A program made the position numbers and the translations under genes. A model generated the notes under the pieces. The model ran no database searches. It worked only from the letters and a program-made list of their open reading frames with translations, and was not told the DNA's origin. This document shows positions 57,333 to 64,000 of a DNA stretch of 64,000 nucleotides, in pieces. Source of the DNA: Pseudomonadota bacterium (GTDB taxonomy: Bacteria > Pseudomonadota > Gammaproteobacteria > Steroidobacterales > Woeseiaceae); assembly GCA_022563255.1 (NCBI GenBank), contig JADFNS010000001.1, positions 124,001 to 188,000 on the forward strand, read 5' to 3'. Every line of letters starts with the position of its first letter. Position 1 is the first letter of the stretch.

Positions 57333-58385
57333 ATGATCGACTACCTCGGCAACGCCTATCCGGTTCTCGCGAAAAAACTGCGAAAAACTCCGTTTGCCGC
57401 TTTGCCTACGCCAGTTTCACATCACGAGATAGAAACCCCGGCCGGGAAAAATTCCATATCAATAAAGCACGACGACCAGACGAATGCGGTCTACGGCGGC
57501 AACAAAATCCGCAAACTTGAGTACATTTTTCAGCGCGCTGTCGAACGTGGCGCCAAACGCGTGGCGACGTTCGGCGCTGTTGGCTCGAATCATGCGCTGG
57601 CGACCGCAATATTCGCGAAAAAGCTTGCGCTCGGCTGCACCTGTTTTTTAGCTCACCAGAAACGCACTCCAAACATTCAGAAAACGCTCGAAATGCATTT
57701 GCAGCTCGGCACCGAAATCGTGCGCTATGGCGGATCCACTGATCGCGTGGCTTTATTTCGACGCTACCTGCAGAACAGGCAAACGTGGGTAATACCGTTG
57801 GGTGGCACCTGTTGGTTGGGCACAGTCGGATTCGTCAATGCCGGTCTGGAACTCGCCGCCCAGATTGCCGCCGGCGAGATTGAAACTCCCAATCGCATCT
57901 ACATGGCCAATGGCACCATGGGAAGCGTCGCGGGACTCGCACTGGGACTTGCGCTCGCCAATCTGCCAACCGAAATTCACGCTGTCCGGGTCGCGGACAG
58001 CCGCTTCGTCAAGCCGGACGTGCTGGTCAAATTGATGCGCAAGACCGCCGTGCTTTTGAATCGTCTTGACGCGTCGTTTCCGGCCGAGCTCGCGGATCGT
58101 TCACGAATTGTATGGCGCGACGAATTTTATGCCGGTGGCTACGCCGCATTCGACGACGCAACAGTCGGCGCAGTGAACCTTGCCCGCGAGCAACTGGATT
58201 TGACGCTCGAGACAACTTATACGGGCAAAGCGTTGGCGGCGTTACTGCACGACCTCGATGACCGCAAATTGACAGGATCGAGCCTCTTCTGGAATACCTT
58301 TAATTCTCGAGCGCTACCGGATACTGCTGCAGAACATCGCGATCTCGGGAGTCTGCCGCAGGAATTTCGGCGCTATTTCGAGTAA
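57333..58385 (+). CDS. PLP-dependent enzyme, ACC deaminase/D-cysteine desulfhydrase family
   Basis: A 350-residue fold-type II PLP enzyme. The PLP-binding Lys lies in YGGNKIRKLEYIF (Lys about residue 58), followed by VATFGAVGSNHALATAIFA (substrate-binding Ser/Asn/His) and YMANGTMGSVAGLALGL for phosphate binding. The motifs favour the 1-aminocyclopropane-1-carboxylate deaminase/D-cysteine desulfhydrase group; which reaction is used cannot be told. It is divergent from the sheath gene with 84 bp between starts, and no related metabolic gene is adjacent. Confidence 0.87.
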   Translation: MIDYLGNAYPVLAKKLRKTPFAALPTPVSHHEIETPAGKNSISIKHDDQTNAVYGGNKIRKLEYIFQRAVERGAKRVATFGAVGSNHALATAIFAKKLALGCTCFLAHQKRTPNIQKTLEMHLQLGTEIVRYGGSTDRVALFRRYLQNRQTWVIPLGGTCWLGTVGFVNAGLELAAQIAAGEIETPNRIYMANGTMGSVAGLALGLALANLPTEIHAVRVADSRFVKPDVLVKLMRKTAVLLNRLDASFPAELADRSRIVWRDEFYAGGYAAFDDATVGAVNLAREQLDLTLETTYTGKALAALLHDLDDRKLTGSSLFWNTFNSRALPDTAAEHRDLGSLPQEFRRYFE

Positions 58386-58506
58386 TCGCCGCCGCTATGT
58401 CATGTTCGCCGGAAATCCTCATGATTTAATCAAACAATCATCAGGAATGAACGCCGTTCAGCGTCCAATATCTGCTCTCGATCTTGCAAAAAGAAAGGTG
58501 AATGAC

Positions 58507-58860
58507 ATGAGACTGATTACGACGATTATTGTAGTGCTGCTGGTCAGCGGATGTTCGTCCCTGCAACATGTACAAATGCCACCGGAACAACTTCAGCAAG
58601 AAATATCGGTGGGAACGCTCATTGAGGTCGGCGATACGGTAAGAATAACGACGGCCAATGGCGAAAGGCATAAGTTCACGGTTACTGCTGTTACAGCCGA
58701 CCACATTTCCGGCAAAAACAAGGAAATAGCCATCGCGGATATTATTTCGGTCGAAACAAAAGAATTCAGCAGCGGAAAAACGACCGCACTCGCAGGCGGT
58801 GCGTACCTGATTTATGTTCTGTTAGCCGCCGTGGCTGCGGCGGCAACCGTGGGTTTCTGA
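58507..58860 (+). CDS. Small lipoprotein with C-terminal membrane segment
   Basis: A 117-residue lipoprotein (TIIVVLLVSGCSSL lipobox). The middle (VGTLIEVGDTVRITTANGER, then HKFTVTAVTADHISGKNKEI) looks like a small beta-barrel domain, and the C-terminus is hydrophobic (LIYVLLAAVAAAATVGF). The ATG at 58507 has AAAGGTG upstream; the frame opens earlier at 58402 without signal features. Ends 10 bp from the convergent M61 peptidase gene. Function unknown. Confidence 0.75.
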   Translation: MRLITTIIVVLLVSGCSSLQHVQMPPEQLQQEISVGTLIEVGDTVRITTANGERHKFTVTAVTADHISGKNKEIAIADIISVETKEFSSGKTTALAGGAYLIYVLLAAVAAAATVGF

Positions 58861-58870
58861 ATTTTTGGCA

Positions 58871-60790
58871 TCAATCTTTTGGCGCGAAAATCAGGTCCAG
58901 GTACGCGGGCTCGCTGCCCTGGCGCACGAGGTGTGGATAACGCAGTCCGCCGCGATACTCGATTGAGATCGTGCGGTATCGATCATCATCCTTGATGAGC
59001 ATATCGATTGCGGCGCCCGCTTGTTTCGCGCCCGTAATCGCGCGCTTAAGATGGTCGACATCGAACGCGACTTCATTGATGGCGATTATCTCATTGCCGA
59101 CGGTCAGGCCCTCATTGAACGCGGGACCCTCCCACTGCACTGCGGTGACAACGCCCTCTGCCGAAATAACCATGCCGACGGAAAACGTCAAGTCCGTCTC
59201 TTCCCTGCTGGCCTCGGATCCTGCGAAATATTCCGACGGTGTTGCGGTGAAAACGAGTTCGTACCCGCCGCGCCGAATGCCGTCCAGCGGAGCGCCCTGA
59301 CCGTGGCCGTTTAGCCGGTCACTGAGGAACGTTGCCCAGTCGTAAACTTGAACGGAGTTCAGCGCCTCTACGACGTCGTCAAACGTATAAGTGACTGGCA
59401 CGAAGCTACCATCATTGATGCCGAAGAACGTCCTTGCAAAATCATCCAGTGACTTTTCGCCGCCAGACATTTCGCGGATTAACGTATCCGCATCGAGCCA
59501 TATCAGCTGACCTTCAGAATAGTAGTCTTCGCTGCGGCCCCAGCTGCGCCAGGGATGCGGCCGGCGCATCGATGCGACGGGATCGTTGGTCGTGTCTTTG
59601 AGCGCCCGCCATTCCCGACCGACTCGATAATCGAAAATTGCAGCGACATAGGCCAGTGCGTCCAGCGCTTGTTGCTTGCTGTGAAACCCGGCGCGAGCGG
59701 CCAGAACCTTTCCCCAGTATTGCGTCTGGCCCTCATAGACCCACAACAGGCTGCCGCGCATCGGAACATTGTAGTCGGGCGTCCAGAGATCGGCCGGACG
59801 ACGGAATTTGCCGTTCCAGGAATGGACGTATTCGTGCGCCAGTAAATCCCGCCCGCGAGCATGCTCCTCCCAGGCCGTGAAGTAAGTCGGTTTCACGCCG
59901 TTTTCGCTCGACTGATGATGCTCCAGACCGATGCCACCCATGCGATCGGTCAGGGCGAGCAAAAAATCGTAATGCTCGTAATGATGCGAGCCATACAGTT
60001 TGCCCGCTTCCTGCACGAGAGCTCGATGCACTTCCAGTTGTTCGGGCGTTATCGCCAGCAAGTCGTCGCGGTCCGCCACGATGTTCAAATGCACCGGGAC
60101 AGCGCCACCCGGATTCAGGTCCAGCCGCTTAAAATACCGTCCGGCGAAAATCGGCGAGTCGATCAGATGCTCCAAAGTCAGCGCTTTGAAGGCGATCAGG
60201 CTGCCGGTGATCGATGCCGTCTCCAGGGCTGTCGCCACTTGCCAGCCATCGGGAACTCGCACACTGGGTTCAACCATGATCTGACGCACATAATGACCTG
60301 CCGGATACAACGTCACTGCGGTCCACTGTAAATTCAACATTTCCGGCGTCATCACGATGCGGCCTTGTTTGGCGTCCGTCGGCGAAACGAACTGAAACTC
60401 GAGCTCAAGGGTCTTCACCCCGACCGGAACCTCCACGTGATACGCGAATACATTGACCGGGTCACGTGTCCATTCCACGCGGTCGCCGTCGGCGTGAATC
60501 ATGAGTCCAGCCAGCTTATCGACGCGTCCGCGGGGCGAGTGATTCGCGGGCAACCACTGCGGGTACATCAGAGTCAACGACTCGCCACCGCGCACCGGAA
60601 TGGTCTCGTGAACGAAGAAAATGTGCCGGTCGATATCAGTTGCATCCACTACGAGGCGGATGACTCCCGGATACGGGACGTCTTGCGGCGTTACAACCGG
60701 CGGCGGCAATTCGGATTGGGCAACTGCGACACCTGGAATCGATGTCATAAAAAATAAGATCAGGGCAACTGGAAAATTGTTTATTGGCAT
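58871..60790 (-). CDS. M61-family glycyl aminopeptidase with PDZ domain
   Basis: A 639-residue exported metallopeptidase (signal VALILFFMTSIPGVAVAQ). The zinc motif is HEYVHSWNGKFRRP (about residues 318-331), with the third ligand Glu in LLWVYEGQTQYWG. The N-terminal beta domain precedes it, and a PDZ domain follows at the C-terminus (GMVISAEGVVTAVQWEGPAF, then VGNEIIAINEVAFD). M61 enzymes remove N-terminal Gly or Ala. Located in the periplasm. Divergent from the gene at 60873 with 82 bp between starts. Confidence 0.93.
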   Translation of the reverse strand: MPINNFPVALILFFMTSIPGVAVAQSELPPPVVTPQDVPYPGVIRLVVDATDIDRHIFFVHETIPVRGGESLTLMYPQWLPANHSPRGRVDKLAGLMIHADGDRVEWTRDPVNVFAYHVEVPVGVKTLELEFQFVSPTDAKQGRIVMTPEMLNLQWTAVTLYPAGHYVRQIMVEPSVRVPDGWQVATALETASITGSLIAFKALTLEHLIDSPIFAGRYFKRLDLNPGGAVPVHLNIVADRDDLLAITPEQLEVHRALVQEAGKLYGSHHYEHYDFLLALTDRMGGIGLEHHQSSENGVKPTYFTAWEEHARGRDLLAHEYVHSWNGKFRRPADLWTPDYNVPMRGSLLWVYEGQTQYWGKVLAARAGFHSKQQALDALAYVAAIFDYRVGREWRALKDTTNDPVASMRRPHPWRSWGRSEDYYSEGQLIWLDADTLIREMSGGEKSLDDFARTFFGINDGSFVPVTYTFDDVVEALNSVQVYDWATFLSDRLNGHGQGAPLDGIRRGGYELVFTATPSEYFAGSEASREETDLTFSVGMVISAEGVVTAVQWEGPAFNEGLTVGNEIIAINEVAFDVDHLKRAITGAKQAGAAIDMLIKDDDRYRTISIEYRGGLRYPHLVRQGSEPAYLDLIFAPKD

Positions 60791-60872
60791 GTCGCAGACC
60801 GATACAACAAAGAAACGGCGGTTATACTAACGTGAAAGAGGCGGCCATTACGACCCGCTACCGGAACTTGCT

Positions 60873-62135
60873 ATGAAATCGACACTGACACTCTGCCTGA
60901 TGCTGCTGATGACAGCGCCGGCATTCGCGCTCGACGACGAGGCAGAACGTTTCGTTAAATTGGCGCTGGAATTAGGTCACTACGATCCGGACTACGTTGA
61001 CGCCTATCTCGGTCCTGCCGAATGGGCGCAAGCGGCAAAGGATAATTTGCGGTCCAAGGATGATTTAGCGGACGCGATTTCGGCTCTGTATTCCGACCTG
61101 AACGAGATGTCGCTGCGCGACGGCGAATCGATTGTCCGGCACAGGGCATTGCTGCGCAATGTCCGGGCAATGGATACCCGCATGCGCATGACCAATGGCG
61201 AAACCTTTTCTTTCGCCGCGGAAGCCCGGCTGATATACGACGTAGTTTTGCCGGAATACGATTTCTCGGCATTCGATCGCGCCCTTGATCATATCGAGGA
61301 ACTGATGCCGGGTGACGGAGCCCTGGCAGACAGGGTTGATGCATTTCGGATCAGCCTGACGATCCCGGAGGAAGCCCGCAACCAGCTGGTCAATCTCGCC
61401 ATCCAGGAATGCAGGCGCCGAACGGCCGAACACATTTCCTTGCCGCCCAACGAACATTTTACGCTCGAATACGTTCACGACAAAAATTGGACCGGGTACA
61501 ACTGGTATCAGGGCGAGAACGAAAGCCTGATGCAAATCAACCTGGATTTTCCGACGAAGATCGACTCTGCCATCGATCTTGGCTGCCACGAGGGCTATCC
61601 CGGTCACCATGTCTGGAACGTCCTGGTTGAGAACCGGCTGCTACTAGACAACGGCTGGGTGGAATTTTCGCTCTTTCCGCTGTTCAGCCCTGCAGCGCTG
61701 ATTGCCGAGGGCAGCGCAAACTATGGCGTCCACCTCGCGTTTCCGCGTGACGAGAAAATCGATTACGAGCGAGCGATACTTTTTCCGCTTGCTGGCCTCA
61801 ATGTGGAGCAAGCGACTGTTCTGGACAAGCTGAACAAGCTCGCAGTCGCCTTAAGTCACTCATTGACCGCGACGGCCCAGTTGTATCTGGACGGCGAAAT
61901 TTCCCGCGACGAAGCCATTCAACAACGTCAAAAATACGGTCTGTTGTCGCGTGCGCATGCCGAACAAAGCGTGCGATTCATCGAGCAATATCGCTCCTAT
62001 GTGCTGAATTACAATCTGGGTCAGGACATTGTCAGAGCCTACATAGAAAAACCCGGTGACGATCAGGCGTCCCGCTGGGCGGCGTTCGAACGCTTGCTTA
62101 CCGAGTTGTCGTCGGCGTCGGATATGACGCACTAG
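60873..62135 (+). CDS. Exported DUF885-like metallopeptidase
   Basis: A 420-residue protein with a signal peptide (LCLMLLMTAPAFALDD). The motif CHEGYPGHHVWN (about residues 238-249) matches the HExxPGHH zinc site of DUF885 proteins, and a second acidic site follows (FSPAALIAEGSANYG). It is shorter than the DUF885 protein at 50771-52564 and has a different N-terminal half (PDYVDAYLGPAEWAQ). I take it as a distant, probably active zinc peptidase; substrate unknown. Converges with the M48 gene, 27 bp apart. Confidence 0.8.
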   Translation: MKSTLTLCLMLLMTAPAFALDDEAERFVKLALELGHYDPDYVDAYLGPAEWAQAAKDNLRSKDDLADAISALYSDLNEMSLRDGESIVRHRALLRNVRAMDTRMRMTNGETFSFAAEARLIYDVVLPEYDFSAFDRALDHIEELMPGDGALADRVDAFRISLTIPEEARNQLVNLAIQECRRRTAEHISLPPNEHFTLEYVHDKNWTGYNWYQGENESLMQINLDFPTKIDSAIDLGCHEGYPGHHVWNVLVENRLLLDNGWVEFSLFPLFSPAALIAEGSANYGVHLAFPRDEKIDYERAILFPLAGLNVEQATVLDKLNKLAVALSHSLTATAQLYLDGEISRDEAIQQRQKYGLLSRAHAEQSVRFIEQYRSYVLNYNLGQDIVRAYIEKPGDDQASRWAAFERLLTELSSASDMTH

Positions 62136-62162
62136 GCGGATTCGGCCTGCTGACCTGCGGCA

Positions 62163-62978
62163 TCAATCCCAGGTCTTTTTGCAACCCGGGCTCTTACCGT
62201 CTGCCAGCGCCTGGTTGTAAAGCGGCAACGTCTTCTGCCAGCGCGAAATCAGATTCTCGATTCTCGTGGCGCTCGCCGGGTGAGTCGACAGCATTTCCGG
62301 CGGACTCTTGTCTGACAACGCCGTCATGTTCTGCCAAAGATCAACCGATGCGCGTGGATCGAAGCCGGCCTTGGCCATGTATTCCAGTCCGACAATGTCG
62401 GCCTCTGTCTCCTGACCTCTGCTCATCGGCAGGGCAAAGCCAAAGGCTGCGCCCGCCCCTAACGCCTGCTGCGCGGTGTAGGTGCCACCCGTAAAGCCGC
62501 CGCCCAGTATGATCGCTAGTGCGTCGATCCCGATTCCTGTCAGCGACGCCCGCGATGCCCGTTCGTTCGAATGGCGAGCCGTCACGTGCGCGATTTCGTG
62601 GCCGATAACGGCGGCTAACTGGTGCTCATTTTCAGTGATATCCAGAATGCCGGTATTTACGCCGATTTTTCCGCCCGGCATCGCCCAGGCATTAACCTCC
62701 TTGTTTTCGAAAATCGCCAGCTCCCACTCGATGTCACTGTACGGCGGGTCCAGCTCCGACACTACCGCCTGCGCCACGCAGGCAACGAAATCGATTTTCG
62801 CGCGATTGGTTGTCAGCGGCATCGAGGACTTCATGGCATTAAAAGCCCGCGCCGCCTGTGCCTCCATTTCGGCGTCTGATTTCCAGATTATCTGCGTACG
62901 CCCGGTCGGCGAAGTCGAGCATGCCGCGACGACAATAGTCGTGAAAACCAGAGATATCAGTAATTTGGAACGAATCAT
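62163..62978 (-). CDS. M48-family metallopeptidase lipoprotein
   Basis: A 271-residue lipoprotein (TTIVVAACSTSPTGR) with an M48 peptidase domain: AWAMPGGKIGVNTGIL, zinc motif AVIGHEIAHVTARHSNE (about residues 122-138) and third ligand Glu in QETEADIVGLEYMAKAGF. Similar to the YcaL/LoiP and BepA branch of periplasmic quality-control proteases, but without TPR repeats. Probably attached to the outer membrane and involved in envelope maintenance. Length is normal for LoiP/YcaL. Confidence 0.92.
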   Translation of the reverse strand: MIRSKLLISLVFTTIVVAACSTSPTGRTQIIWKSDAEMEAQAARAFNAMKSSMPLTTNRAKIDFVACVAQAVVSELDPPYSDIEWELAIFENKEVNAWAMPGGKIGVNTGILDITENEHQLAAVIGHEIAHVTARHSNERASRASLTGIGIDALAIILGGGFTGGTYTAQQALGAGAAFGFALPMSRGQETEADIVGLEYMAKAGFDPRASVDLWQNMTALSDKSPPEMLSTHPASATRIENLISRWQKTLPLYNQALADGKSPGCKKTWD

Positions 62979-63077
62979 GATCGTAATGCTCCTCGAGTAG
63001 TCGACAGATTATAGCGCCCTGCGCCTGGACAGGCCCGTCAATGCTTCGACCGCCGCCGCGACCATCAGTTCCAGCGC

Positions 63078-64000
63078 CTAACGCGGCAGTCGCGACTCGA
63101 AATTGCGCCGCCAGCCCAGCGCATCGACCTTTTCCAGTGCGCTGTCAATATTCGCCAAAAGACGTTTTTGCAGCGGCTGCTTTATTTTAAAGCACACTGA
63201 ATACAGATCGCGCTCTGCGGCGCGATCACTGAGCAATTCGTCACTCGTACAAAGCTCGTCGGCAAGCCCCAGTTCGAGTGCACGGGTACCGTACCAGTGT
63301 TCGCCGGTTGCGATCTTCTCCAGATTGAGATCGGGCCGATATTTTGCAACGGCCTCCTTGAACAACGTATGCACATCCTCGAGCTCTTCCTTCAGCTTTG
63401 CCCGGTCTTCGTCCGTATTTTCGCCAAACATCGTAACGGTACGTTTGTATTTGCCCGCCGTTATTTGTTCGAACTCGATGCCGTGACTGTCGAGCATGCG
63501 ACGGAAATTCGGAATTTGCGCCAGGACTCCGATCGACCCCAGAATAGCAAACGGAGCCGCATATATTTTCGTCGCAACACAGGCCATCAGATAACCGCCG
63601 CTTGCAGCCACCTTGTCGATACACACAAGCAACCGAATGTTGTGATCACGAATACGCACCAGTTGCGATGCAGCCAGACCGTGCTCGTGAACAACGCCGC
63701 CGTGATTTTCGAGACGGAGGATGACCTCGTCATCCTCGGTCGCCACATCCAGGATAGCGCTGACTTCCTCGCGCAGTGACCCGACGGCGCTGGCTTTTAA
63801 ATCGCCCTTGAAATCGATGACGAAACTACGCGGGCGCCTGACATGCTCTTTCGCCGCAGCTTTGTCCTTTTTCTTCTTTTTCCGGGCCGCTTTCTTGCGC
63901 TCATCCTTACTCGAAACCGCGCTGCGCAGGGATTCCGCAAGCGACTCTTGCTTCTCGTTGAGGTTCTCGACCTGCAGTCCTTCGTGTGCGCCCCTGCGTC
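63078..64000 (-). CDS. sohB: SohB-like membrane serine protease (5'-truncated by window edge)
   Basis: The reverse-strand frame continues past 64000, so the N-terminus is missing. About 307 residues are visible. A charged segment (KKAARKKKKKDKAAAK) precedes RPRSFVIDFKGDLKASAVGS, then the ClpP-like fold with catalytic Ser in VCIDKVAASGGYLMACVA and the general-base Lys in ITAGKYKRTVTMFGE. GEHWYGTRALELGLADEL is the typical SohB/SppA ending. It cleaves peptides in or near the inner membrane. Its stop lies 99 bp from the divergent end of the M48 gene. Confidence 0.93.
   Translation of the reverse strand, partial: RRGAHEGLQVENLNEKQESLAESLRSAVSSKDERKKAARKKKKKDKAAAKEHVRRPRSFVIDFKGDLKASAVGSLREEVSAILDVATEDDEVILRLENHGGVVHEHGLAASQLVRIRDHNIRLLVCIDKVAASGGYLMACVATKIYAAPFAILGSIGVLAQIPNFRRMLDSHGIEFEQITAGKYKRTVTMFGENTDEDRAKLKEELEDVHTLFKEAVAKYRPDLNLEKIATGEHWYGTRALELGLADELCTSDELLSDRAAERDLYSVCFKIKQPLQKRLLANIDSALEKVDALGWRRNFESRLPR

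Overview
The window is a dense, GC-rich chromosomal segment of a gammaproteobacterium, probably marine or sediment-dwelling. Gammaproteobacterial hallmarks are dusB-fis, aroQ-accB-accC-prmA, trxA-rho beside rhlB, a PlsB-type glycerol-3-phosphate acyltransferase and MsrPQ. The abundance of exported peptidases, the DUF1501/DUF1800 pair and an STN-type TonB receptor would fit a Woeseiaceae/Steroidobacter-like lineage, but that placement is inference only. No rRNA, tRNA, CRISPR array, insertion sequence or complete prophage was seen.

Layout. 1-4735: a partial PlsC-like acyltransferase, an epoxide-hydrolase-like protein, a FrnE-like DsbA protein, an AT-rich spacer, then msrP-msrQ. 4850-7003: groS-groL with an intrinsic terminator and a perfect CIRCE operator. 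7162-21097: mostly housekeeping genes on one strand: dsbD (with a duplicated periplasmic domain), a TlpA-like thioredoxin, aroQ-accB-accC-prmA, a zinc-ribbon/DUF3426 protein, dusB-fis, purH-purD, moeA and a beta-carbonic anhydrase. 21198-22957: three poorly characterised genes, including a lone N-terminal half of a GT-B glycosyltransferase. 22960-28773 (minus): trxA-rho, then an ECF sigma factor, a FecR-like regulator and a TonB-dependent receptor. The receptor appears to start at an ACG codon. 29047-32016: rhlB, a YrfG-type nucleotidase, cysQ and a DUF465 protein.

32027-41078 is a copper/silver detoxification island: a CopA ATPase with YHS and CPMHP metal-binding modules, a CusA-CusB-CusC efflux pump and a small exported Cys-rich protein. 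A broken nqrF fragment is wedged between the ATPase and the pump. trhO and plsB precede the pump genes on the same strand.

45553-57248 is a run of ten tightly packed minus-strand genes. It starts with an orphan contractile-tail sheath-like protein, then a DUF1800 lipoprotein, a DUF1501 protein and a DUF885 lipoprotein. Two overlapping DUF697-type GTPases follow, then an alkyltransferase-like DNA repair protein, a tandem thioredoxin-fold protein without CXXC, a small alpha/beta hydrolase and a small lipoprotein. The sheath protein has no tube, baseplate or other injection-system partner in the window. It is the best candidate here for an undescribed system.

57333-64000 holds a PLP enzyme of the ACC deaminase/D-cysteine desulfhydrase type and a series of envelope peptidases (M61, a DUF885-like protein, an M48 lipoprotein and a truncated SohB). 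Convergent genes often end within 0-30 bp of each other, and only groL has a convincing intrinsic terminator.
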